From positions 139,503,860 through 139,567,859 of the forward strand of contig OZ038478.1 of the NCBI GenBank assembly GCA_964036315.1: DNA of 64,000 nucleotides, given 5' to 3'. Under the pieces are notes generated by a model, which was given only the letters and a program-made list of their open reading frames with translations, was not told the DNA's origin and did not search any database. Within the stretch, counting starts at the first letter, position 1. The number at the start of each line of letters is the position of its first letter. Source of the DNA: Acanthosepion esculentum (lineage: Eukaryota > Mollusca > Cephalopoda > Sepiida > Sepiidae). Made by a program: the position numbers and the translations under genes. Positions 42,455 to 53,902 of the stretch are shown here, piece after piece.

Positions 42455-42959
42455 CGGTCAGTTATTCTACCTCTTGTGACAGATCTAACCTAAAGATATG
42501 AAATGCTGCAGTTCTGAAAGTTTTATTTTCGGAATGTGAAAAGCCTTGTTGATTCAATTGATTTCAAAATTGTTACATCAGTAGTTCAGATGTCATTCCT
42601 ACGAAAATCTCATGCACACACACAACACGCACACGCACACAGAGATAAATAAATATGAAAGTGAACCTATACGGGGTTGATGAGAGCAGCGCACAGAACG
42701 GTTTGAAACAGACTATCTCTATGTTGAAGTATTTTTTCTCTCAAAATACATTTGCTCTGTTAAAATAATAAGATCGAGCTCTCTGGATCACTTTTAATAA
42801 TTAATATTACTAGGATCCACCCGGATTACATACCAATAGACCTAACTTCTGGGAGCCTATTGATTTTTAACAAAATCGGTTAATTTTTAGAAACAATTTT
42901 TTTAACTAAAGTTCATCCTATAAAAGGCTTATGGGTCAAACAAGGCAGAGTATTACTGA

Positions 42960-43560
42960 AAGGGGTTATTGAGGGAGCGGTAAGAGTCAGGGTCGCAGTT
43001 TATGCGGACATGTGGGAATGATAACGGTTAACCCTAGATCTGAAGAGATTAAAAATATACTTGGCGTGAAGCATTCTCCTGGAATTCTGATCCACAAAGC
43101 GACAATTCTTGGGGTAGAAGCTATGCGAGAGTAATTTTCTCCTCACTAAAGGAAAGCGAAGAAAATGAGGGTAGTTCGTTTCAATATATAAGACAGAGTT
43201 GGTCTTACTTGGGAAGTTATAGTCTAGGGAACTAATGACTGTAGCTCGTTCGAATATCTTCGAAATGGAAATAGCGGTAAAGTAGCGAGAGACTTGCAAC
43301 ATTTCCTCCGTGGGAAAATTCATCTGACACAAGACCGCGTAGGTGAAGACTGGGCAGCACGAGCCCAGATATGACAGCAGTACTCATTTTCCGACCTGCT
43401 GTGGTTCTTGTAAAAGTAGTTCATAGCAGAAGATGTCAGATGGATTGGTACGGGGAACACACCACGTTTCCAGAATCTTTAGCGTTAGATCGTATGTACG
43501 AGTTCTACTCGAGGTCTAGCCATTCAAGGCGAAGTGTCTGTGAGAGAAAACACGTTCATT
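42960..43560 (+). pseudogene. Possible decayed non-LTR reverse transcriptase fragment
   Basis: In changing plus-strand frames, VRVAVYAD (about 42984-43010) is followed by MITVNPRSEEIKNILGV and later ILGVEAMR. This resembles the order around the YADD motif of non-LTR RTs: catalytic Asp, then a variable helix, then a KS-like and ILG segment. Stops are frequent and no downstream domain is certain. A minus-strand 110-codon ORF overlaps it without motifs. Low-confidence relic. Confidence 0.3.
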
Positions 43561-43763
43561 GCAATAGACGGAAATTAAGCGGCTATACGTTAACTGTTGA
43601 ATGAGTTCCTATTGGCAATTATTACAAGTTTGTATGATTGGATTGGTGGAGCCTAGTCTAAACTAGGCTATGTTATACCCTGAGGTATGAAGTAAAGGAT
43701 ACAAATCCTATATCATTTCAACAAAATACTGAAAATACAAAGTAGATTTGCACACCCGCAAAA

Positions 43764-43831
43764 TCGGATCAAAACGATTAAAAACATTTTTTCGCTATTG
43801 CGAAAAAATGTTTTTAATCGTTTTGATCCGA
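43764..43831. other. 68 bp perfect hairpin (32 bp arms, 4 nt loop)
   Basis: 43764-43795 is the exact reverse complement of 43800-43831, with the loop TATT. AT-rich ends surround a CGATT-containing stem. No element edges or duplications are obvious. Confidence 0.95.
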
Positions 43832-44972
43832 AATGAAATTAATTAAGGTGTGAAATTAATTTTCTGACCAATGAAGGGAGGCGGTTTCCTAAACTGAGAA
43901 AAAAAGTAACGAGCCAGTGTGAAAAGGAAGTCAGCCATAAATAGAGATATTCAAATCAATCAGAGTCAGAAGGGCGTAGATATCAAAGAGGACATAGGAT
44001 GGACTGTCAAAGTCCATCACTAACCCGGCACTAAGAGCAGAAAGTGGGTAGGAAAGCAGAACAACAACAAAATTTTCAACTGAGTCCAAAAACAAATCCA
44101 CCCGATAAGTACATTTTCCTCTTATCTTTTATTTCTCATTTACACTCTCTTTTTCAACTTAAATTGATCGCCCCTTTTCCTTTTTCACCAACTCGGCGGA
44201 TAAAACAAAAACAAGAAACAGACATTATTATCTTCGTTGAAAGACAGTGAACACATAATTTTTTATTCAAATCACATTTACTTAAATGAACTAAAAAGCA
44301 TTTAACTTTTATGCAAACAGGAGACATTAATATACAAATTTGTTTATTCCACATGAATGTTATTAAATATACTATATTCTATTTTTCTACAAACATTCTT
44401 TATCGTGTTGTTTTTTCTTGAAATTTGCGTGTGTTTTGTGGACAGTGTATCCCGCATTAAATTCTCCTTTTCATACGGGTATGCTGTTCCCCACAAAAGC
44501 CAGTTAATCACAATCATACCCCAGGTGCTGTTCTAAACTAGGGTAAACTATATCTGGTTATATTCTTTTAGAGGGTTCATCTAGGATGCTACACCGGTTT
44601 TCTAGCTTTGATGTGGCGGTGAGTCTGGATGTCAAAATCTCGAAAGCCTGTAGAAACCCAAAATAGACATCACAGTTTGCTACATTGACATTTACTTTTT
44701 AAATTAATTCACAAATCTACAAAGTAGGTTCTGATGGCGATCCTCGAAATAAAAGAACAGGAACTGTCTTCAGTTTATTCTCATTCTTCAGTATTATCAC
44801 TGATCTCAACGGCGCCTTGTTATAAAATTTTGTAAGAAATTCTATAAATTAAGCGCCTATTGGCTAATTTTGTAACGACCAATCTCATTGGTCGAACTTT
44901 GACTGGGTTTTTTCGCGGGAATTTGACAACGCCCGCCACTTTTGAATCAGTCGCGAGAAAGGATTACGAGTC
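43832..44972. other. AT-rich spacer with one dispersed repeat and CCAAT/ATTGG boxes
   Basis: 44744-44822 is the partner of 7131-7210. GACCAAT-CTC-ATTGGTC (44877-44893) is a perfect inverted repeat with CCAAT-box cores, and another ATTGG lies at 44859-44863. No gene is recognisable. Confidence 0.55.
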
Positions 44973-44983
44973 GCCTGACGATT
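44973..44983. repeat. 11 bp flanking repeat, left of LINE pair D-E
   Basis: GCCTGACGATT, identical to 60143-60153 at the far end of the pair. A candidate target-site duplication. Confidence 0.6.
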
Positions 44984-46340
44984 TTTTTGAAATTTGTTGT
45001 CATTTCCCGACCGTTGCTCGTGAGCGCTTGACCTTTTTTTGTTCCCGTTTGGACCTCAGCGTTTTTTGTTTTTGAAATTACAGTTTGGTTAAGTTTTATT
45101 TGAATTTTTATTTAACGACTGTTTTAAAAAAAAAAAAAAAAAGTCACTTTTGTTTTTCTTTTCTCTCCATTTTACCCTCCTCTTATTAATTTTCTTTCCC
45201 TTTCTTTTATTCTAGTTTCCCATTTAATTTTCTTTTTCTCCCCTCTTTAATTTTTTGTTTTTACCACTTAAGTTTCTCTCTCATTTCTTTTATTTTATTT
45301 TCCTCTTAATTTCCATTTTTGCCCCCATTAAGTAATTCTTGCTTTACTTTTGCCCCCTTCTAATTTCTGAACGCTTTTTCTTTTTTCTATCCTTTTAATT
45401 TTCATTTTCCTTTAATTCCTCTCGTAAATCTATCTTCGTTTTATTTATTTTGTAACCCTTGTTTCGCGTTTATTTTTATTAATACCTTGTTTATTTATTA
45501 ATTTGTTTCTGTTCTAACTTTACGTTTTACGTGTTTTCCGTTTTAATTTTTCGTTACTAAATTCGTTTGTAACCGTTCTACGTTTGTAATTTATTTGTTT
45601 TATTTTCTTTTGTTTTTGTTTGGTTCGACTCGCTTGTTTTAGGGTCGGCCATATTTAATTTTTGTATCTAGCTTTACCTATTTTCCAAAGTTTCGTATTT
45701 GGTGTCGACTAGTGTCGGCCATTTTGATTTTTTTTACGAGTTCCAGTTTTTGAAAAAGTTTAGTTCTTTATTTGTTTACCTGTTTTGAACGTTTTATTTT
45801 TATTATTTAGTGTTTTCTTTTTAATTGTTTTCGTCTTTAATTGATATTTGTTTTTAAGTTTTACGTGTTATTTGTATTAGAACTGTAATTGTATTTGTAA
45901 ATTTAACTGTTTATTTTTTACTTCGTGGTTCGACTAGCTACTTAGTCAGCCATCTTATAATTTTTTTTACTAGCTCGTTTGTTTTATTTTTGCCAAAGTT
46001 TAGTTATTTATTTGTTTACCTTTTTGAACGTTTTCTTTTTGTTATTTAGTGTTTCCTTTTTAATTGTTTCGCCTTTAGGCGATATTTGTTTTTAGTTTTT
46101 ACGTGGTTTGTATTATTTTTGTAATTGTTTGTATTGTTTAAATTTAACTGTTTATTTTTTATTTTTTTTGTTCGACTAGTTTCTTAGTTTTCAGCCATCC
46201 CATTTTTTTTAACTAGCTTCGGCTAGGGATTTTAATTTAATTATTTTATAAATAATTTTCTTTTTTTTCGCCTTCTAGGCGAAACTTATTAAATATCCCG
46301 CCCACTATTCCTCCACTCCCATCCCTCCCCTATTATCATC
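44984..46340 (+). promoter_or_regulatory. LINE D 5' UTR, T-rich with hairpins
   Basis: T-rich, with stem-loops near the ORF1 start: 46213-46226 (CUAGC-UUCG-GCUAG), 46267-46283 (UUCGCCU/AGGCGAA) and 46068-46083 (UCGCC/GGCGA). Repeated GTCGACTAGTGTCGGCC-type words recall the stems of the A-C subfamily. The ORF at 44860-45075 crosses its left edge and is not credible. Confidence 0.6.
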
Positions 46341-48496
46341 ATGGAGAAGAAGGAAAAAAAAACACCTTCCTTCTTGATCACTAAAAAGAAGACTAATACG
46401 CTTGCTTCCCTCAGGAAATCTGTGAGGAAGCATCTCTTCAATCCCAAAAAAGACCCGCCGGATAAAGACAATACGGAGGAGTACCCGGCCCTCCCTAGAA
46501 CACCTACAAATGAAGAAATCGTAGATGTTTTAAAAAAGGCTGCCAAAGACAGGGTAGCCAAAGAAATGCAAGAGAAGAAAGACAAAGAGAAATCAAATGT
46601 GATTACAGAGGTCGGGGATTCGCCCTCTTGTTGGAAGTCCCCGCCAAAATGCATCATCGATATCGCGGAGTTCCTGGAACGTGCCAAGGGTTACGCTCAC
46701 CTCGTGGTGAAGGACGGGCTTTTGGAGGATCCAGTCGAACTAAAGAGAATCGATAAAAGAATTGTGTCAGTTTTTGTCGTCGACAAGCGTTCGCGCAAAA
46801 TTTGTCGTTCGACTAAAGACACAGTGTTGAAAGCACTGGAGTCCCTGGGGTTCAAGCCCCAAAGAATTGTGAAAGGCAAAGGGTTTTTCATGTGGGACGT
46901 ACTGCTGCCCACTGCCGAAGATTGTATCAGAGCCACGCGGAGGGATCTGATTACAAAAGATCTGATCCTTCGTACGGAATACGAGGGTCGGCGTAGGACC
47001 AGGGTAGCCGTATACGAGGTCCCTCCTCAGGTTATCGGAGAACACCTTGCCGCGTTCTTGGGCCAATTCGGCGAGATATTGGCCGCTTCTTGCGATAGCC
47101 TGACTGGGGGATGGAGCTTCGATATGATGCTGGACAGAAAGGCCTTCAGCTCCGTCCCCAACTGGATTGACGTCTGTGACCTGAAGCTGCCGGTCATTGT
47201 GACCGGCCGAAAACCAGCCTGTTGGAAGTGTGGAGTGATTGGTCATCTCTCCTCTTCCTGCCCAGAGAAGAAGGCCTCTGGGACTCAGGTCACTAACGAC
47301 CAAACTCCCCCTCTGACCGAGTCTACTAAAACCGCCACGCCTGTAATGGGCATGCCAGCTGCCGGGACCGGAGAGGTTGTTCCCCCGGTTGGGTCACCAT
47401 CAAAGCCCCCATCCCCCGAAGAGCCCTCTTCCACCGCTTCTGCGGCTAAGAAGGGGGAAGAAGGGGAATGGCAGGTAGTTGGCAGGGTCAGGGGGAAGCG
47501 TCAGCCAGCGGGTCCTCAGTCCCCTGAAGCCTCGGGGACGAAAGACACAGACAATCCCACTCCCTCTATCAACATCAAGGGCGACGCCCCGACCTCTTTA
47601 CATGATCAAAAAAAGAAGTATGAACCATCATACGAAAAGGCGGAGAAACTAAAACATCTGAAAAAACAACTAGATGAGAAGAAAAAACAAAAAAAATCCC
47701 CCTCATTACAGTCATCTCAACCTGCTTCTCCTGATAAGTCCCCCCCTAAAAAGAAGGCCACTCTTTCCACATCCTCCAGCCCTATTCCTCCTACCCCTCT
47801 CTCCAGAGTGAAGCCTTCTCCGGCCACCCCTTCCACTTCTCGTGCCCAGTCCCAAATCCCTCTCAGTAGAGACCCCAGCCCTTTTAGACAACCCAGCACT
47901 CCTCGTCACTCTCCCAGTCCTTCACCCTCTAAAGCTTCAATGCCCCCTCCAGTTACAAAAAGGCCACGAAGCCCCACCCATGAGACTAGCGACAAAAAAA
48001 AAAAACCAAGCACATTTACAACCACGGAACTGACATTTGCAAAATCTCCCCGCTTCAAGATGAAAAAGCCAAAGATTATGGGAATAGGATTACTAATTTA
48101 AAGTACCTATTATCAATAAAACAGTTCGGGGATAAGAACATTGATAATCCTCTCAACTTTCCCAAGGCACAGAGGGTTTTAAGCGTCATAAGAGTGCATT
48201 CTGGATCGACACACATTTGGGCCATGTTGGAGGAGGCGATAACTTCTTTCAACATGACCCCTCCTATAGCCATCACTGAGAGCGATACGCTTCGCAAAAT
48301 GAATTGTTTTTGTGCTGGGAGGGTCCCGGTTTTTGTTCACCCCTCCCTCTATAGAGCACTAAAACTGACGTTCCCGTGGGATATCGGCGGAATCTCCCAA
48401 GACGGCACCATCAATACTGAGATGGGCCATGGGTCAATGGGAGAGGCTGTCGGTATCCTTACCCCGGCCATGTTTAAAGCAGGTAAACAACTCTAA
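46341..48496 (+). pseudogene. LINE D ORF1, broken at a poly(A) run
   Basis: ATG at 46341 opens 586 codons: Lys-rich N terminus, SCWKSPPKCIIDIAEFLERAK, RRM-like region (RRTRVAVYEVPPQ), zinc knuckle CWKCGVIGHLSSSC, and a Pro/Ser linker. At the 12-A run (47994-48005) the frame is lost. The conserved C-terminal block continues in another frame to TAA at 48494-48496 (48194-48496 is open). Copy E is also out of frame at the same place with a 10-A run. ORF2 begins 12 nt downstream. Confidence 0.88.
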
Positions 48497-48508
48497 TCAG
48501 TTTTCACA

Positions 48509-51500
48509 ATGGCTCTCTGGTTAGCTACTTTGAATGTCCGGGGCCTGAGGTCGGAGTCTCGCAGGGCGAGGCTCTCTCGTGACCTTCAGCGCCTCGGGGT
48601 GGATATCTGTTGTGTTCAGGAGACCCGGTTTTCTTCTCATGATCGTGAGGCCGTGCTGTCTAGGGGGTTCGCCCTTTATTCAGCATGTTTTGATGGTCGT
48701 TCGAGGGGTGTCTCTTGGCTAGTGAGCAGGTCTTTAGACGCTGTATGTACTCTTGTTTTCGCAGATCCGGCGGGCAGGCTTTGTGTGCTGGACGTTACCA
48801 TAAAAGGTAAGGCTTTGCGTTTCATCGGCGTTTATGCGCCCAATATCCATGCTGAGCGACCTGGTCTGTTTCGGCAGATCGAGCCGTTTTTGACGACATC
48901 TCGTCGGGTAGTTTTAGCGGGCGATTGGAATGCCGTCCTTGACCCCGATATAGATCGTATTGGGAAAAAACGGGCTACTAACAATCCTGATGTGAAACCA
49001 TTTCGGGACTTTATCGACGGGTTTGATCTCGTCGATAAGTACCGGAATGAGCATCCTCGTGATATAGTTTGGACTTGGACTAATAGTGGCACCTCGGATC
49101 GTGGGACGCTTGCGAGCTACCTCGACCGGGTCTTAGTTAAGAGAGTCGATGTAGGGCTCTTAGGCTGTCCAAGTTTCCATTATATAGTTTATTCGGATCA
49201 TAGGCTTGTCCGGGTCCGTGTAAACTTAGATAAGCCTAGGGTTAGGTTGGCTGGTTACTGGAAATTCAACTGTTCACTTTTTGGTGAGCAGGGATTTCGG
49301 GACCAGCTTGTACTAATGATACAACGGGAATTGTCGGGAGCGGTTTTTGGGAACGCCTGGTGGGGTAAACTTAAATCCAAAATTAGAACGTTTGCTGCCG
49401 ATTTTAGTCGTCGACTCAATCGAGATAGATTAGCGGCGCAAACTGTTTTAGAAGAAAAAGTTGATCGGGCCGTGAAATCCCGTGTTAGTGGGGATGTAGC
49501 CTTAGCTAAGGCAGAGTTGGCCTCCTTGCTTATCAAGAAGGATCAAGCTCTGGTAGTTAGGGCTAGGTTAAAAAGAATGTCCTCTGAGGCGACGAATATG
49601 GCCGCTGAATTGCGTGCAGAGGAGAATAGGAGTGCGTCTCGACGACATATCGCGTGCGTCACATTACCGGATAATCGGACCGTGACTACAAACGCGGGCA
49701 TATGTGAGGTCTTTCGAGATTACTTTCAGGATCTTTTCACCAGGGAGCCCGGTCTGAGCTCTGCTCAGTTCGACTCCTATTTAGCCGACTTTCCCTGCCT
49801 CGAGGCAGCTGAAGCGGCTGGGTGCGAGGGTCCCATAACAGAGTCTGAGATCTGGGATGCGCTGAAGCAGGCTGGCCTGGATAAGTCTCCGGGACTCGAT
49901 GGTTTGCCCTACGAAGTGTACTTGAGGCTGTCGCCCGTTTTTGTTCCTTTGCTGGAGCTGGTTTTCAACCACTGGATGAGCAGGGGTCTATACCCCAACG
50001 CTTCACCAGGGGTGTGATCAAGTTGCTGCGTAAGGACAAGAACGGTGGGGATGGGTTAGGGAACTTTCGCCCTTTAACGATGTTAAACACGGAGTTAAAG
50101 ATCTTAGCCAACCGTTTGCAGCTTGTCCTGTCTAGTCTGATTGGCCCCGAGCAGACTTGTGCTGTGAAGGGCAGGACTATTCAGGATAACCTGCATATGG
50201 TACGCTTGATCTTAGAACAAGTCGACGGTGAAGCCGCGCTGATCAATTTAGATCAGTCCAAGGCCTTCGATAGGGTTGACCATCGTTTTCTGGAGGCTGT
50301 CCTTTCGGCGGCCGGTTTCGGAGCCGACTTTCGCTCCTGGATCCGACTCTTGTATGCGACCCCCGGTGCGCTGGTGGAAGTGAATGGAGTAAGATCGAAG
50401 CCTTTCGTATTGTCTCGCTCTATTCGTCAGGGTTGTCCGCTCTCGCCTTTGCTGTACGTTCTTGCGTTGGAACCTTTCCTTCGCAAGTTAAAGGCGAATC
50501 CGGTCCTGCGTGGAATATCTCTGCCTGGGGCTACCACCTCAGCAAGGTATTCTGCCTATGCTGACGACGTTTCGGTTCTTGTGTCGAGCAGAGCCGAGAT
50601 TGACGAAGTCAGCAAAGAGGTCAGTGGTTATGAGATGGTGACAGGGGCCAAGATCAATCGCGATAAGTCTGTGGGCTTGCGATTGGGTGCGTGGAAGGGA
50701 GTTTCTCTTCCCGGACCTTTCCTCTGGACGGATGGGCCGATCAAGATACTCGGCGTCTGGTTCGGTCCGGATCTCCAGTTGGAAATGAATTGGTCGGAGG
50801 TACGAGGGAAGGCCGAGATCGCGGTTGGTCTGTGGTCTCGGAGGAGGCTTTCCCTGAAGGGAAGGGCGGAAGTATGTGTTTCACACATATATCCTATTCT
50901 CGTGTACCGACTCTCTGTACTTCCACTTCCGTGTACCGCACTAATTTTATTAGTAAGGCTCTTGTTCTCTTTCTTGTGGAGAGGCAAGGCCTCTATGGTA
51001 TCTCGGGAGATCTGTTGCCTTCATACCGCTGAGGGCGGCCTGGGAATGCCAAGCATTGAGATTCGTCAACATATGCTTCGCATTGCATTCCTGGACCGAT
51101 TGTGTCGCGAACCGGACGAGGTGGGAGCCTTCTGGAAGGAAGATGCCCGGAAAAATTTCCCGTCCCTGAGAAGTGTGCACTCGTGCGAGGGGGAGGCCCG
51201 CCGTAGACCCCGAGCCGAAAGCTCCTTCTATCTCGAATGTCGTCGCGCTCTGAAATGCCTCTTACGGGCGTCGGAAGGCCTCTCCAACGTCCAGGCGTTG
51301 TCTCGTAGGGCATTGTATCAAGTGTTAGTTCGGGGGTCCGTTCAAGATGCTCTGATTGGCGAGCTCGGTCTTACGAAGCAGCAGGCTCGCTCAATATGAC
51401 CTTGGGCGCCAGGGTTGAAATGCCTCAATAACGATGAGGCATCACTCACCTGGCGGGTGATTCGTAGAGCCCTCTGGGTCGGCAAAAGACTTTGTGCAGC

Positions 51501-51954
51501 GGGCTTGGAGAATTCTCCAGACTGCCGCCGCTGTGTTGGGGAAGTCGAGACCATTGGTCACGCCTTCTTTCAGTGCACGGTGCTAGTGCCGTTGTGCAAG
51601 TTTGTTGAAGGCCTCATGGTCCGCGTCTTGCGGAGAAAGACCTTTGTCCTGGATGTCGTTTCTGTTTGTAGCAATGTGGTGCCGCAGATGTCGAGGGCTG
51701 AGAATTATGTGTTCTGTTGCTTACTAGGCGTTATGAGAGTCGTGATTTGGACGACGCGTCAGAAGGAATTCTATGGTGGCGAGAAGTTTGTTTCTTCCGA
51801 ACTGATCTTGTTCTTTAGGCATCAGCTTAAAGTCAAGATTAGGGCGGAAAGGCGGCGACTCACATCATCTGAATTTGGCGAAAGGTGGGTGACTCTTGCG
51901 CGTTTGTGCCGTGTGAAAGGGGCTGACCTTGAGTGGCATTTTGATGCCGGTTAG
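48509..51954 (+). pseudogene. LINE D ORF2, one frameshift and one nonsense mutation
   Basis: Open 48509-50017 (APE domain with QETR, GDWN and SDHR intact), then shifted by one missing A near 49979 (GGATGAGCAGG where E has GGATGAAGCAGG). Open 50014-51399 (RT with KAFDRV, RQGCPLSP, YADD), then TGG changed to TGA at 51397-51399. Open again in the same frame to 51954 with the finger CRRCVGEVETIGHAFFQC. Twelve bases (four codons, near 50103) are missing in frame relative to E. It would otherwise encode the same enzyme as copy C. Confidence 0.9.
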
Positions 51955-52704
51955 GCATAGAATATTGTTTACCTGGGTTGAACTTGGGCAACCTATCCAT
52001 GTTTAGGTTAGAGTAGTTTTTTGTTGTGATTTTTTAGTTTCCTTGTATTTATGTAAACTTAGCTAAGGTGTGTTTGTTTCATTAGCCCCCTTTTTTTTCT
52101 GTCCCCTTTTCTTTTCCTTTAGTTTAACTCCCCATCCCTCCCCTCTTTAGGTGCTCAGTGATTTCAGTTCTCTGGAGGATGCGGGACGCCTTTCGTTTTT
52201 CGTGTGTGTGTTCCTTTTCGTATGGTTGAGTGTGAATCAGTGCGTGTTTGTGTGAGTGGTTGGGATGGATAAATGTTTATCTTTAAAAGTCCCGTGTCGA
52301 TTTCGCCCAGTTAATTGATTTCACTGCCACATTTAGGATTTGTGGGGGGTTTTTAATTACTAACTTGATTTTGTTTAGTTTCGTGTACATATTTGTATTC
52401 ATTTTGTATATATTCATTGGGGATTATTTTATCAAATTTTTACGCCCGCCCCTCACAGACTTTATTGTACATACGGGGTTATTTAGGATTTTCATAGAGA
52501 CAATGAGGTATTTTGGTGGTTGTAGAAAGAATGGTATGTATGAATGTGATGTTTTGGTGAAAGGAATATTGTTTTGTATGCTTGGGTCAGTGCTTGCGAC
52601 TAGCTAAGTTTAAATTTAAGACAATTGATGACCTTCCTTTCCCAACCCCCATTTTTGGCCTTGTGCCACATTTACTGTGTAATTTTTTGACAGTAATAAA
52701 TATT

Positions 52705-53902
52705 GTCGTCATTTCCCGACCGTTGCCTTTGAGCGCTTGACGTTATTTTTGTTCCCGTTTGGACCTCAGCGTTTTTGTTTTTGAAACTACAGTTTGGTTA
52801 AGTTTTATTTGAATTTTTATTTAACGACTGTTTTAAAAAAAAAAAAGTCACTTTTGTTTTTTTCTTCTCTCCATTTTCTTTTTACCCTCCTCTTATTAAT
52901 TTTCTTTCCCTTGCTTTTATTCTATTTTCCCATTTAATTTTCTTTTTCTCCCCTCTTTAATTTTTTGTTTTTACCACTTAAGTTTCTCTCTCATTTTTTA
53001 AAATTTTATTTTCCTCTTAATTTCCATTTTTGCCCCGATTAAGTAATTCTTGCTTTCCATTTTTCCCCTTCTAATTTCTGAACGCTTTTTCTTTTATTTT
53101 ATCTATCCTTTTAATTTTCATTTTCCTTTAATTCCTCTCGTAAATCTATCTTCGTTTTATTTATTTTGTAACCCTTGTTTCGCGTTTATTTTTTATTAAT
53201 ACCTTGTTTATTTATTAATTTGTTTCTGTTCTAACTTTACGTTTTACGTGATTTTCGTTTTAATTTTTCGTTACTAAATTCGTTTGTAACCGTTCTACGT
53301 TTGTAATTCATTTGTTTTATTTTCTTTTGTTTATTGGTTCGACTCGCTTGTTTTAGGGTCGGCCATATTTAATTTTTGTATCTAGCTTTACCTATTTTCC
53401 AAAGTTTCGTATTTTTCCTTAGTTATTGGTGTCGACTAGTGTCGGCCATTTTGATTTTTTACTTGCTCGTGATTTTGAAAAAGTTTTAGTGTTTTATTTA
53501 TTTGTTTACCTTTTTTGAACGTTTTATTTTATTATTTAGTGTTTTCTTTTTATTTGTATCGACTTTAAGTGATATTTGTATTTAAGTTTTACGAGTATTA
53601 GAATTGTAATTGTTTGTATTGGTAATTTAACTGTTTATTTTTTTTATTTTTTGTGGTTCGACTAGCGTCTTAGAGTCAGCCATCTTATATTTTCTTTAAC
53701 TAGCTTCGGCTAGAGTTTTTTTAATTTTAATTTTTTATTATTTACCTTTTATTTGAACGTTTTATTTTATTGTTTAATTTTTCCCTTTTTATTTTTTCGC
53801 TTCTTGGCGTTATTTTTTTTTCTTTTTTGTTTCGCCTTTTAGGCGGAACTTATTAAATATCCCTCCCACTATTTCTCCACTCCCGTCCCTCCCATTTACA
53901 TC
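52705..53902 (+). promoter_or_regulatory. LINE E 5' UTR, T-rich with hairpins
   Basis: Close to the D 5' UTR with small indels. It keeps CUAGC-UUCG-GCUAG at 53700-53713 and a CGCC/GGCG stem near 53824-53844. Confidence 0.6.

Larger units (their letters stand above)
44984..52704 (+). mobile_element. LINE copy D, full length, second subfamily
   Basis: Plus strand, about 7.7 kb: 5' UTR 44984-46340, ORF1 46341-48496 (one frameshift), ORF2 48509-51954 (one frameshift, one stop), 3' UTR 51955-52704 ending AATAAATATT. The ORFs clearly belong to the same family as A-C but form a separate subfamily, with a shorter ORF1 and a different 5' UTR. Confidence 0.9.

Noticed and set aside
44974..45002. Hammerhead-like string CTGACGA...GAAA...GTC at the left edge of LINE D
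   Set aside because: There is only a T run where stem II should be and stem I does not pair; the words are probably a chance overlap of the target site and LINE start.
44860..45075. 71-codon ORF before LINE D
   Set aside because: It crosses the candidate target duplication and the LINE 5' edge, and copy E does not keep it.
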